From NCBI RefSeq assembly GCF_004217615.1, contig NZ_SHLD01000001.1:6262001-6326000 (forward strand): 64,000 bases of DNA, written 5' to 3'. Source of the DNA: Micromonospora kangleipakensis (lineage in GTDB: Bacteria; Actinomycetota; Actinomycetes; Mycobacteriales; Micromonosporaceae). Each line of letters opens with the position of its first letter. Position 1 is the first letter of the stretch. Below the pieces are notes generated by a model that did no database searches, had not been told where the DNA came from, and worked only from the letters and a program-made list of their open reading frames with translations. Below are positions 8,554 through 16,845 of this stretch, piece after piece. The translations under genes and the position numbers were made by a program.

Positions 8554-8757
8554 GTGTCGGACCGCGAGCTCTACTGCGACACCTGCGAGGGCGTTCAGCC
8601 GTTCGAGGCCCCGCCCTGCGTCGACGGCCACGGCGTCGACTGCCCCGAGCGGGCCTGCACCGGCTGCGGCGCGGCCGTGCTGATCGCCACGTTCACCTTC
8701 CGCGCCCCGCGCCTGGACAGCCGCCGCCGGGTCTCGACCTACCGCCGCGCGGCCTGA
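8554..8757 (+). CDS. Small zinc-ribbon-like protein
   Basis: A 67-residue protein with two CxxC pairs, CDTC (about 8-11) and CTGC (about 36-39), plus further Cys in PPCVDGHGVDCPERAC, which suggests a small zinc-binding fold. The C-terminus is Arg-rich (RAPRLDSRRRVSTYRRAA). GTG at 8554 is supported by GAGAGGAG 7 bases upstream. Similar short proteins are common in Micromonosporaceae, but I know no assigned function. It lies alone between trpD and ctaF, preceded by 222 bases containing a direct repeat and an A+T-rich patch. Confidence 0.7.
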   Translation: MSDRELYCDTCEGVQPFEAPPCVDGHGVDCPERACTGCGAAVLIATFTFRAPRLDSRRRVSTYRRAA

Positions 8758-8890
8758 CCCACGCCCCGCCGGCCCTGGCTCGCCCACCACATCGCCGACC
8801 TGGCGGTGTACGGAGTTGCCCGAGGCCGCCACGTCGCGGAGCTGGGGCGAGGCAGACCGACGTCGCCGGGGGCGGGTGGACTGGAAAGGC

Positions 8891-8923
8891 GAATGGCCCG
8901 CGTCCGGAGGACGCGGGCCATTC
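8891..8923 (-). terminator. Strong hairpin terminator of ctaC-ctaF
   Basis: A perfect 15-bp stem GAATGGCCCGCGTCC and its complement with a GGA loop, 16 bases beyond the ctaF stop. It may also serve the convergent small gene ending at 8757. Confidence 0.8.
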
Positions 8924-8938
8924 GGGGAAGCCGTCAGC

Positions 8939-9364
8939 TCAGTGCTCGGCGGTGCGGCGGGTGCCGGTGTAGTACTCGAAGAGCAGGCCGCAGGCGGCGA
9001 AGATCACCGTCACCAGGCCCAGGCCCAGCAGCCAGAACTGCCAGAAGACCAGCCCCAGACCGGCGATCGCGGCGGCCAGCGCCAGCCCGAACGGCCAATA
9101 GCTGCCCGGGCTGAAGAAGCCGATCTCGCCCGCGCCGTCAGCGATCTCGGCGTCCGGCCGGTCCTCGGGGCGCAGGTCGATGCGGCGGGAGACGAACCAG
9201 AAGAAGCCGCCGCACATCGAGCAGAGCATGAAGGACAGCAGCAGCGCCACCGTGCCGATCCACTCGACCCGGCCGCCCTCGCCGTACGTCCAGCTGGCGT
9301 AGAGGATCGCGACGCCGAAGAGGAAGGTCGCGATGACCAGGAAGATTTTCCACTCGGTCTTCAT
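8939..9364 (-). CDS. ctaF: Cytochrome c oxidase subunit IV CtaF (actinobacterial type)
   Basis: A 141-residue membrane protein with four hydrophobic segments (about 5-25, 33-58, 91-108 and 110-130). The sequence matches actinobacterial subunit IV, with MKTEWKIF at the start and FFSPGSYWPFGLALAAA in the centre. It starts 10 bases after the ctaC stop on the same strand, so the two are co-transcribed. It is a structural subunit of the aa3 oxidase in the bcc-aa3 supercomplex. ctaD is usually close to ctaC/ctaF in other actinobacteria but is not found here. Confidence 0.93.
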   Translation of the reverse strand: MKTEWKIFLVIATFLFGVAILYASWTYGEGGRVEWIGTVALLLSFMLCSMCGGFFWFVSRRIDLRPEDRPDAEIADGAGEIGFFSPGSYWPFGLALAAAIAGLGLVFWQFWLLGLGLVTVIFAACGLLFEYYTGTRRTAEH

Positions 9365-9374
9365 GCCGGATCCC

Positions 9375-10346
9375 TCAGCTTCCCGCGCCGACCGGAGCGC
9401 TGTCCGGGTTGAAGTTGTTCTTGTCGCGCCGGGTGTTGAACGGCTCGGTCTTCGTGGCGAACTCGGGCTCGCCGATCGCCTTGAGCGCCTCCTGGGTCGA
9501 CTTGCCGGCCTTCTTGGCCGCCAGGAACTGCTCGTACTTCTCCGGCGAGACGACCCGCAGTTCGAAGTTCATGAAGGCGTGGTAGCTGCCGCACAGCTCG
9601 GCGCAGCGGCCGACGTACGCGCCCTCCTGGTCGAGGCTGGAGACCTGGAAGACGTTGCGGATGTTGCCCGGCATGACGTCCCGCTTGAACAGCAGCTCCG
9701 GCACCCAGAAGGAGTGGATGACGTCGCGGCTCTGCTCCTCGAACCGGATCGACTTGCCGCTCGGCAGGACCAGCACCGGGATGACCTCGCTGGTGCCGAG
9801 GACCGAGGCGACGGTGTTGGCGTCGCGGCCCTGGCCGTCGCGGTAGTTGAACTGCCAGTTCCACTTGAAGGCGACGACCTCGACGGTGACGTCGGGGTTC
9901 TTCGTCGTCCGGTCCACGTCGGTCTGCACGATCGCCGTGTAGTAGAAGAGCACGGAGACGATCAGGATCGGCGCGATGGTGTAGAGGAACTCCATCGGCA
10001 TGTTGTAGCGGGTCTGCACCGGCAGCTCGTTGCCGCGCTTCCGGTAGCGGATCACGCACCAGAAGATGAGGCCCCACACGAAGACGCCGACCGCGAGCGC
10101 CGCGATGCAGGACGCGATCCACAGGTCGTACATCCGGTGCGACTCGGGGGAGATGCCACCCTCCGGCCAGCCGAAGCCGCCGAACGTCTTGCCGACGTCG
10201 CAGCCGGTGAGCAGAACCAGCAGCGCCGCTCCGCCGAGACCGAGCCCGGCGAGCCGACCAGCACCACGCCGCCGGCGCCCACCGGCTCCTGGGGAAGCGC
10301 TGTGCCGTACGGCCGTCGGCCGTACCTCCGAACTCCTTGCGACCAC
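9375..10346 (-). CDS. ctaC: Cytochrome c oxidase subunit II CtaC
   Basis: A 323-residue lipoprotein that carries the dinuclear CuA centre and receives electrons from QcrC. An Arg-rich signal is followed by a lipobox (LLVLLTGC, Cys49), then two membrane helices (about 75-98 and 120-140) and a periplasmic-side cupredoxin domain. CuA ligands are visible: His211 (VIHSFWVPEL), Cys248, Glu250, Cys252, His256 and Met259 (CAELCGSYHAFM). The GTG at 10346 has GGGAGG 9 bases upstream. It heads the ctaC-ctaF pair and diverges from the cysteine desulfurase gene. Confidence 0.97.
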   Translation of the reverse strand: MVARSSEVRPTAVRHSASPGAGGRRRRGAGRLAGLGLGGAALLVLLTGCDVGKTFGGFGWPEGGISPESHRMYDLWIASCIAALAVGVFVWGLIFWCVIRYRKRGNELPVQTRYNMPMEFLYTIAPILIVSVLFYYTAIVQTDVDRTTKNPDVTVEVVAFKWNWQFNYRDGQGRDANTVASVLGTSEVIPVLVLPSGKSIRFEEQSRDVIHSFWVPELLFKRDVMPGNIRNVFQVSSLDQEGAYVGRCAELCGSYHAFMNFELRVVSPEKYEQFLAAKKAGKSTQEALKAIGEPEFATKTEPFNTRRDKNNFNPDSAPVGAGS

Positions 10347-10501
10347 CTGGTCCTGCCTCCCTAGCGCGCCGCGGTGGTTGTTTCCTCAACACCGACGGCA
10401 AAGGCGTCACCGACGGTCGCAGATTACTCGACCATGACGGGCCTGACCGTCTTGGGGTCACTGTCCGCCCCCATCGGGGGATCTTGGGCATACCGACGCG
10501 A

Positions 10502-10507
10502 TAGCGT
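10502..10507 (+). promoter_or_regulatory. -10 box (TAGCGT), likely leaderless transcript
   Basis: TAGCGT ends 8 bases before the GTG at 10516 and there is no Shine-Dalgarno sequence. Confidence 0.5.
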
Positions 10508-10515
10508 GGACGTTT

Positions 10516-11667
10516 GTGAGCGCATCCCCGGTCTACCTGGACGCGGCCACCGCCGCGCCGCTGCACCCGGTCGCCCGGCAGGCGTTGCTGGCGGCGTTGG
10601 AGGACGGCTGGGCCGACCCCGGCAAGCTGTACAGCCAGGCCCGCCGGGCCCGCCAGCTGCTCGACGCCGCCCGCGAGGCCACCGCGCAGACGCTCGGCGT
10701 CCGCGCCGACGAGCTCTCCTTCACCCCCAGCGGTACGGCCGCGGCGCACGCCGCCGTGCTCGGCGGGCTGATCGGCCGGCGCCGGGTCGGGGCGGCCCTG
10801 GTGCACTCCGCGATCGAGCACTCGGCCGTGCTGCACGCCGCCGAGCGGCACGTCGGGGCCGGCGGGACGGCCGTGCCGGTACCGGTTGACCGGGCGGGTC
10901 GGCTCGACCTGGACGCCTGGTCGGCGGCGGTCCGGGCGCCCGGGGTGGCGCTCGCCGCGCTGATCGGCGCCAGCCACGAGGTGGGCACCGTCCAGCCGGT
11001 GCCGACGGCGGCCGCCGAGTGCGCCGACGCCGGGGTGCCGCTCTACGTCGACGCCGCGCAGTTGATCGGCCGGGCGCCGGTGCCGGCCGGCTGGTCGGTG
11101 CTCAGCGCCAGCGCGCACAAGTGGGGCGGGCCGCCGGGCGTCGGGCTCCTGGTGGTCCGCAAGGGCACCCGGTGGGAGTCGCCGTTCCCGGCCGACGAGC
11201 GGGAGTCGGGGCGTACCCCCGGAGTGCTGAACCTGCCCGCGGTGGTGGCGGCGGCGGCGAGCCTGCGCGCGGCGGCGGCCGACGCGGCGGCCGAGGCGAC
11301 CCGGCTGGCGCCGCTGGTGGACCGGATCCGGACCCGGGTGGCGGCCGAGGTACCGGACGTCGAGGTGGTCGGCGACCCGGTCGACCGGCTCCCGCACCTG
11401 GTCACCTTCTCCTGCCTGTACGTGGACGGCGAGGCGCTGCTGCACGCGCTGGACCGGCGTGGCTTCGCGGTCTCCTCCGGCTCGTCGTGCACCTCGTCGA
11501 CGCTGCGGCCGTCGCACGTGCTGGCGGCGATGGGGGTGCTCTCGCACGGCAACGTCCGGGTGTCGCTGCACCGGGAGACCACCGAGGCGGACGTCGAGCG
11601 GTTCCTCACCGAGCTGCCCGGCATCGTCGCCGACCTGCGCGCCGAGGCCGGGGTGATGGGGCTGTGA
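10516..11667 (+). CDS. Cysteine desulfurase (NifS/IscS-like class V aminotransferase)
   Basis: A 383-residue PLP enzyme that probably removes sulfur from cysteine as a persulfide. The N-terminus VYLDAATAAPLHP, the ASHEVGTVQPV motif (about 153-163), the Schiff-base lysine in SASAHKWGGPPGVG (about 198-211) and the mobile active-site Cys in SSGSSCTSSTLRPSHVL (about 320-336) follow the NifS/IscS pattern. Transcription is probably leaderless. The stop overlaps the start of a TusA-like gene, so the two proteins likely act as sulfur donor and acceptor. Since no iscU lies nearby, a role in thiolation of tRNA or cofactors is as plausible as Fe-S assembly. Confidence 0.9.
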   Translation: MSASPVYLDAATAAPLHPVARQALLAALEDGWADPGKLYSQARRARQLLDAAREATAQTLGVRADELSFTPSGTAAAHAAVLGGLIGRRRVGAALVHSAIEHSAVLHAAERHVGAGGTAVPVPVDRAGRLDLDAWSAAVRAPGVALAALIGASHEVGTVQPVPTAAAECADAGVPLYVDAAQLIGRAPVPAGWSVLSASAHKWGGPPGVGLLVVRKGTRWESPFPADERESGRTPGVLNLPAVVAAAASLRAAAADAAAEATRLAPLVDRIRTRVAAEVPDVEVVGDPVDRLPHLVTFSCLYVDGEALLHALDRRGFAVSSGSSCTSSTLRPSHVLAAMGVLSHGNVRVSLHRETTEADVERFLTELPGIVADLRAEAGVMGL

Positions 11668-11891
11668 GTGAGCCGGACGAGGTCCTCGACTGCCGGGGCC
11701 AGCGCTGCCCGCTGCCGGTGATCGCCCTGGCCCGCCGCCTGCCCGAGCTGCCGGTCGGCGCGGTGCTCCGCGTCCTCGCCGACGACCCCGCCGCGGCGGT
11801 CGACATCCCCGCCTGGTGCCGCATGCGGGGGCAGGAGTTCCTCGGCGCCGTAACGGGCGGGTCCAGCTACGACGTCCGGCGGAGCCGGTGA
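11664..11891 (+). CDS. TusA/SirA-family sulfur carrier
   Basis: A 75-residue protein with the TusA signature: DCRGQRCPLPVIALARR, in which Cys15 of CPxP is the persulfide-carrying residue (a second Cys is at 10). The GTG start overlaps the stop of the cysteine desulfurase (GTGA at 11664-11667), implying translational coupling and a one-to-one partnership. In Escherichia coli, TusA takes sulfur from IscS and hands it to tRNA thiolation or molybdenum cofactor synthesis; the acceptor here cannot be told. It is convergent with the P-loop kinase gene, with only 4 bases between the stops. Confidence 0.9.
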   Translation: MSEPDEVLDCRGQRCPLPVIALARRLPELPVGAVLRVLADDPAAAVDIPAWCRMRGQEFLGAVTGGSSYDVRRSR

Positions 11892-11895
11892 CGGG

Positions 11896-12489
11896 TCATG
11901 CGAGATAGCTGAGGATGGCGGGGAGGGGGTCGATGTCGACCGTGGTGTCGACCACCAGGCGGGGGCCGATGATCGGCTCGTACTCGGCGCGGCGGACCAG
12001 GGTCTGCTCCCAGGTGGGCAGGTGTCGGTCCGGCTCGGCGGGCAGCCGCGCCTCGACCCGGCGGCGGTGCTCCGCCTCGTCGCCGCAGTGCACCTCGATC
12101 ACCCGCAGCGGCACCCCGGCCCGCTCGGCCAGGTCGTGCCAGAGGCCCCGGGCGCTGGCCACCGGGTTGACCGCGTCGATCACCACGCTCAACCCCAGCC
12201 CGAGCTGCACCTCGGCGAGACCGGCGACCGCGCCGTACGCGGCCATCCCGGGCACGTCGCCGACCAGGCCGTAGCGGGCCATGGCCCGCTCGACCGGGTC
12301 CACCGGCAGGACCGGGGCGCGCAGCGCCGCGCCGACCCGGACGGCCAGGTTGCTCTTGCCCACCCCGGGCAGACCGGCGAACGCCACCAGCACCGGGCCG
12401 GCGGCGGCGGCCGCGCCGGGGCGGACGGCACCCGGATCCACTCCGCCGGAGACGCCGGGGTGGTCGGGGCCGGGTACCGCGGAGGTCAC
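11896..12489 (-). CDS. P-loop AAA-type small kinase
   Basis: A 197-residue protein with a clear Walker A motif, FAGLPGVGKSNLA (about 37-49), after a low-complexity N-terminus. DVIDAVNPV-like strand VVIDAVNP (about 102-109) and the following helix resemble zeta-toxin or gluconate-kinase-like P-loop kinases that act on small molecules. The GTG start overlaps the stop of the PfkB kinase (GTGA at 12486-12489), so both are expressed together. The substrate is unknown. Confidence 0.75.
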   Translation of the reverse strand: MTSAVPGPDHPGVSGGVDPGAVRPGAAAAAGPVLVAFAGLPGVGKSNLAVRVGAALRAPVLPVDPVERAMARYGLVGDVPGMAAYGAVAGLAEVQLGLGLSVVIDAVNPVASARGLWHDLAERAGVPLRVIEVHCGDEAEHRRRVEARLPAEPDRHLPTWEQTLVRRAEYEPIIGPRLVVDTTVDIDPLPAILSYLA

Positions 12490-13463
12490 GGGAGCAGGTG
12501 CGGCCGGATGTCCTCGGCGGCCGCGTCACCGTACGACTCGGCGAGGCGCTTCACGAACAGGTCGCGGCGGACCTCGTACTCCTGGCCGCCGAAGTTCTCG
12601 AGCACCAGGGTGGCGAGCAGGCAGCCGACCTGGGCCGCCCGCTCCAGGCTGACCCCCCAGTTGAGGGCGGCGAAGAAGCCGGCCCGGAAGCCGTCGCCGA
12701 CGCCGGTCGGGTCGACCGCCTGGATCTCCCGGGCGATCGGCACGTGGAGCGGGGCGAAGTCGCGCCCGGCGATCTCGACACCCTGCTTGCCCAGCGTGGT
12801 GACCCGGACCTTGACCCGCTCCAGCAGCTGCTCGTCGGTCAGCCCGGCCTTGCTCTGCAGCAGCGACTTCTCGTACTCGTTGGTCATCAGGTAGTCGGCG
12901 CCGTCGATCAGGCCGATGACGTCCGCGCCGTCCATCCGGGCGAGCTGCTGGGACGGGTCCGCGACGAAGGCGTAGCCGCGCTCCCGGCACTCCCCCGAGT
13001 GCCGGATCATCGCGGCCGGGTCGTTGGCGCTGACCAGGACCAGGTCGAGGCCGCCGAGCCGGGCCGCCACCGGGGCCAGCTCGATGTTGCGCGCCTCGCT
13101 CATCGCCCCCGCGTAGAAGGAGGCGATCTGGCACATGGCGGTGTCCGTGGTGCAGACGAAGCGGGCGGTGTGGGCCACCTCGCTGACGTGCACCGAGTCG
13201 CAGTCGACCCCGTGCCGCTCCAGCCAGGAGCGGTAGTCGGCGAAGTCCGCGCCGACCGCGCCGAGCAGCACCGGGCTCAGCCCGAGCTGGGCCATGCCGA
13301 ACGCGATGTTGGCGGCGGTGCCGCCGCGCCGGAGCACCAGCTCGTCGACGAGGAAGGACAGCGAGACCTTGTCCAGCTGGTCGGCGATGAGCTGGTCGGC
13401 GAAGCGACCGGGGAAGCTCATCAGGTGGTCGGTCGCGATCGAGCCGGTCACGGCGATCTTCAT
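12486..13463 (-). CDS. PfkB-family sugar/nucleoside kinase (adenosine kinase-like)
   Basis: A 325-residue ribokinase-fold kinase. It has the PfkB first signature in RRGGTAANIAFGMAQLG (about 46-62) and the second signature AVDPTGVGDGFRAGFF (about 256-271), with the catalytic Asp in GVGD. Its position, between cytochrome oxidase genes and a HesB gene, is that of mycobacterial adenosine kinase AdoK, so phosphorylation of adenosine is likely, though ribose or a related sugar is possible. ATG at 13463 is preceded by GAGGG with 5-base spacing. It overlaps the downstream P-loop kinase by 4 bases. Confidence 0.88.
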   Translation of the reverse strand: MKIAVTGSIATDHLMSFPGRFADQLIADQLDKVSLSFLVDELVLRRGGTAANIAFGMAQLGLSPVLLGAVGADFADYRSWLERHGVDCDSVHVSEVAHTARFVCTTDTAMCQIASFYAGAMSEARNIELAPVAARLGGLDLVLVSANDPAAMIRHSGECRERGYAFVADPSQQLARMDGADVIGLIDGADYLMTNEYEKSLLQSKAGLTDEQLLERVKVRVTTLGKQGVEIAGRDFAPLHVPIAREIQAVDPTGVGDGFRAGFFAALNWGVSLERAAQVGCLLATLVLENFGGQEYEVRRDLFVKRLAESYGDAAAEDIRPHLLP

Positions 13464-13597
13464 GTCAGCCCTCGGGGTCGGCAGCACGGCGCCGGTCAGC
13501 CTACCGGCCCGGTCGGCACGTCTGTCGCGGGTCGGTCGAGAACCGGTCGACCCACGCATACCCGGACGTCACCGCCCGGACACCCGGAGGCACGAAG

Positions 13598-13636
13598 AAA
13601 CGGCGGAACCACCCGGGGAGGGTGGTCCCGCCGTTT
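13598..13636 (-). terminator. Hairpin terminator downstream of the HesB gene
   Basis: A 17-bp stem with one mismatch (AAACGGCGGAACCACCC against its complement) and a 5-base loop, 56 bases beyond the HesB/ErpA stop. On the minus strand it is followed by TTTCTTCG. Confidence 0.75.
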
Positions 13637-13691
13637 TCGTCACATCACCCGCCGGCCCGGTACGGGCCGGCCGGCTCGGCGCGAGGTCGAC

Positions 13692-14060
13692 TCAGCTGAA
13701 CGAGTCGCCGCAGGCGCAGGAGCTGCCGGCGTTCGGGTTGTCGATGGTGAAGCCCTGGGCGTCGATCCGGTCGGCGAAGTCGATCGTCGCGCCGGCCAGG
13801 TAGGGGGCGCTCATCCGGTCGACGACGACCTCGACACCGCCGAAGTCGGTGACGACGTCACCGTCGAGCGACCGCTCGTCGAAGAAGAGCTGGTACCGCA
13901 GGCCGGAGCAGCCGCCCGGCTGCACCGCGACCCGGAGCCGCAGGTCGTCGCGGCCCTCCTGCTCGATCAGGGCCTTGACCTTCTGCGCCGCGACGTCGGT
14001 GAGGACGACGGAAGTAGGGGCCTTGGCCTCGGTCGACTCGGTCTGCGCTGGCGTGGTCAC
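13692..14060 (-). CDS. erpA: HesB/IscA-type iron-sulfur carrier (ErpA-like)
   Basis: A 122-residue A-type carrier that delivers Fe-S clusters to target enzymes. The three invariant cysteines are Cys51 (QPGGCSGLRY) and Cys115/Cys117 (SSCACGDSF). The first 15 residues are a variable tail, after which the fold starts at SVVLTDVAAQKVKALI. The GTG at 14060 is preceded by AGGGAGATTT. It stands alone between the PfkB kinase and glycerate kinase, an arrangement shared with Mycobacterium. Likely clients in this window are LipA, NadA and the Rieske protein, but that is inference. Symbol by family similarity. Confidence 0.93.
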   Translation of the reverse strand: MTTPAQTESTEAKAPTSVVLTDVAAQKVKALIEQEGRDDLRLRVAVQPGGCSGLRYQLFFDERSLDGDVVTDFGGVEVVVDRMSAPYLAGATIDFADRIDAQGFTIDNPNAGSSCACGDSFS

Positions 14061-14226
14061 GTGGAAATCTCCCTGCGCGGTATGGGTCCGGACGCACTGG
14101 CCAACGTCGCGCGTCGCCCAGTGATTCCCGGTGTGGTCCAGATCCGATCCTACGCCGCGCCGGGGGGAGTCACCTCCGGTGGCGTGGTCCGGCTCGCGTG
14201 AGCCGCGCCGCAGGCCAACGCCCCGC

Positions 14227-15363
14227 TCAACGGCTCCACTGCCGGGCCAGCCGGGCGCCGAGCGCGCGCAGCCCCTCGGCGGGCCGCCCCATCGCCGCCT
14301 CCAGCCCGCCGCGTTCCTCCCCGCCGAAGTGCTCCACCAGGCTGTACGCCTCGGTGACCCCGGCCGCGGCGGCCTCCCGGCGGCCGGTGCTCACCCGCCC
14401 CGCCAGCACCACGCAGGGCACGCCGCGGTCCCGGGCGGCCCCGGCCACCCCGGCCACCACCTTGCCGCGCAGCGACTGGTGGTCGAAGGAGCCCTCCCCG
14501 GTGATCACCAGGTCGGCGCGGTCGAGCGCGGCGTCCAGCCCGATGGCCCGGGTGACCAGGCCGATGCCGGACTCGCACCGGCCGCCCAGCGCCAGGATGG
14601 CCGCGCCCAGCCCACCGGCCGCGCCGGCGCCGGGCAGCGCGCCGAAGCCGGCCGGGCAGCCGGGCAGCTCGCGTTCCAGCACGGCCGCCCAGCGTTCCAG
14701 GGCGGCGTCGAGGAGCAGCACGTCGGCCCTGGTGGCGCCCTTCTGCGGGCCGTAGACGTTGCTGGCGCCATGCAGCCCCAGCAGCGGGTTGTCCACGTCG
14801 GTGGCGGCGACCAGGTCGACCGCGCGCAGCCGGGGCGCGCCGTCCAGCGCGGCCACCGCGGCGAGTGCCGCTCCCCCGTACGGCAGGGCGTGGCCGGCCT
14901 GGTCGAGGGGGGTGACGCCGAGCGCGGTCAGCATGCCGGCGCCCCCGTCGTTGGTGGCGGAGCCACCCAGGCCGACCACCACGGTCCGGGCGCCGGCCTC
15001 GACGGCGGCGGCCACCAGCAGCCCCAGCCCGTACGAGGTGGTGGCCTTCGGGTCGCGCTCGGCGGCGGTGAGCAGGTGCAGCCCGCACGCCTGGGCGCTC
15101 TCCAGGTAGGCCACGCCGTCGTCGGTGAGCAGGATCTCACCGGCGGCGGGCCGGCCGAGCGGGTCCACGGTCGGCACCGGCAGCCGCCGCCCGCCGAGCG
15201 CCTCGGCGAGGACGGCGACGAAGCCGGGCCCGCCGTCGGCGAGGGGCCGGATCAGCAGGTCGTCGCCGGCGGCCACCTCCCGCCAGCCCTCGGCCACCGC
15301 GGTGGCCACCTCCTGGGCCGGCAGCGTGCCGGCGAACTTGTCCGGGCAGAGCAGCACGCGCAT
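14227..15363 (-). CDS. Glycerate kinase (GlxK/GarK family)
   Basis: A 378-residue enzyme that phosphorylates D-glycerate, most likely to 2-phosphoglycerate. Family landmarks are the N-terminal VLLCPDKFAGTLPAQEVATA (about 3-22), PLADGGPGFVAVL (about 40-52), VVGLGGSATNDGGAGMLTALG (about 124-144, nucleotide site) and DLVITGEGSFDHQSLRGK (about 281-298). The start ATG at 15363 leaves 68 bases to the divergent nadA. An alternative upstream reading adds residues with no family similarity. The neighbour order HesB-glycerate kinase is conserved in actinobacteria. Confidence 0.93.
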   Translation of the reverse strand: MRVLLCPDKFAGTLPAQEVATAVAEGWREVAAGDDLLIRPLADGGPGFVAVLAEALGGRRLPVPTVDPLGRPAAGEILLTDDGVAYLESAQACGLHLLTAAERDPKATTSYGLGLLVAAAVEAGARTVVVGLGGSATNDGGAGMLTALGVTPLDQAGHALPYGGAALAAVAALDGAPRLRAVDLVAATDVDNPLLGLHGASNVYGPQKGATRADVLLLDAALERWAAVLERELPGCPAGFGALPGAGAAGGLGAAILALGGRCESGIGLVTRAIGLDAALDRADLVITGEGSFDHQSLRGKVVAGVAGAARDRGVPCVVLAGRVSTGRREAAAAGVTEAYSLVEHFGGEERGGLEAAMGRPAEGLRALGARLARQWSR

Positions 15364-15431
15364 GCCCAGCAGTGTGGCAGCCCACACCTGGGACGGCTGC
15401 GCGGCGGCCACGCTGTGGGACCATGGGGGGC

Positions 15432-16631
15432 GTGACTTCGACCTGGGTTGAGCCCTCCAACACCGCCACTGCGCTGCTGCTCCTCGGCCGCGGCAGCGAC
15501 CCCGCCACCGAGCGTGGCGTGGAGTGTCCGGGTGACCTCCCCGCGCCGAGCGACCCGGACCTGGTGGCCCGGGCGGCGGCGGCCAAGGCCGCGCTCGGCA
15601 CGAAGGTGTTCGTGCTGGGTCACCACTACCAGCGGGACGAGGTGATCCAGTTCGCCGACGTGACCGGTGACTCGTTCAAGCTGGCCCGCGAGGCGGCGGC
15701 CCGGCCCGACGCGGAGTACATCGTCTTCTGCGGCGTGCACTTCATGGCCGAGAGCGCGGACATCCTCACCTCGGACGCGCAGCAGGTGATCCTGCCGGAC
15801 CTGGCCGCCGGTTGTTCGATGGCCGACATGGCGGTGCTGTCGCAGGTCGAGACCGCCTGGGACGTGCTGACCGAGCTGGGCATCGCCGAGGACACCGTCC
15901 CGGTGACCTACATGAACTCCTCGGCCGACATCAAGGGCTTCGTCGGGCGCAACGGCGGCGTGGTCTGCACCTCGTCGAATGCCAAGCGGGCGCTGGACTG
16001 GGCGTTCGAGCAGGGGTCGAAGGTGTTCTTCCTGCCCGACCAGCACCTCGGCCGCAACACGGCGGTGCTGGAGATGGGCTTCTCGCTGGACGACTGCGTG
16101 CTCTACGACCCGCACAAGCCGAACGGCGGGCTCACCCCGGAGCAGCTGCGCGACGCGAAGATGATCCTGTGGCGCGGGCACTGCTCGGTGCACGGCCGCT
16201 TCACCCTGGAGAGCGTCAACGACGTCCGGGAGCGGGTGCCGGGGGTGAACGTGCTGGTCCACCCGGAGTGCCGGCACGAGGTGGTCACCGCCGCCGACCA
16301 CGTGGGCTCCACGGAGTACATCATCAAGACCATCGAGGCGGCCCCGGCCGGCTCGGCCTGGGCGGTCGGCACCGAGCTGAACCTGGTCCGCCGGCTGGCG
16401 CTGGCCCACCCGGACAAGCAGATCATGTTCCTGGACAAGGCGGTCTGCTACTGCTCGACGATGAACCGGATCGACCTGCCGCACCTGGTCTGGGCGCTGG
16501 AGGAGCTGGTCGCCGGTCGGGTGGTCAACCAGATCACCGTGGACCCGGACACCGCGCACCACGCCCGGGTGGCCCTCGACCAGATGCTCGCCCTTCCCGG
16601 GGCGGACACCCCGCCGCCCACCGCCGTTTGA
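15432..16631 (+). CDS. nadA: Quinolinate synthase NadA
   Basis: A 399-residue 4Fe-4S enzyme that condenses iminoaspartate with dihydroxyacetone phosphate to quinolinate for NAD. Motifs include GHHYQRDEVIQFAD (about 63-76), the cluster ligand Cys100 (FCGVHFMAE), PDLAAGCSMADM (about 122-133), Cys179 (VVCTSSNA) and Cys339/Cys341 (CYCSTMNRIDLP). The N-terminus MTSTWVEPSN at GTG 15432 fits the family; an in-frame ATG at 15423 is the alternative. nadB and nadC are not adjacent, unlike the usual nadABC operon. The cluster links its need for Fe-S maturation to the nearby HesB gene. Confidence 0.96.
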   Translation: MTSTWVEPSNTATALLLLGRGSDPATERGVECPGDLPAPSDPDLVARAAAAKAALGTKVFVLGHHYQRDEVIQFADVTGDSFKLAREAAARPDAEYIVFCGVHFMAESADILTSDAQQVILPDLAAGCSMADMAVLSQVETAWDVLTELGIAEDTVPVTYMNSSADIKGFVGRNGGVVCTSSNAKRALDWAFEQGSKVFFLPDQHLGRNTAVLEMGFSLDDCVLYDPHKPNGGLTPEQLRDAKMILWRGHCSVHGRFTLESVNDVRERVPGVNVLVHPECRHEVVTAADHVGSTEYIIKTIEAAPAGSAWAVGTELNLVRRLALAHPDKQIMFLDKAVCYCSTMNRIDLPHLVWALEELVAGRVVNQITVDPDTAHHARVALDQMLALPGADTPPPTAV

Positions 16632-16845
16632 TCACGCTCGGTCACATGGTTGGTACGGAAACGCACCGGAAACCCCGGTTCGTGCCCTGGCTGGCGATGT
16701 GACCGATTCCATTTTCGTCACGGAGGGCTATGCTGCCGGGGCGACAACACATGCCGGCCGTTTTCACCTGGCCGCCCTGCGGGTAGCGATGCAGATCGTG
16801 GACCCCAACCATTTACACGGCAGCACCAACGCGCTGGAGGTTGCG

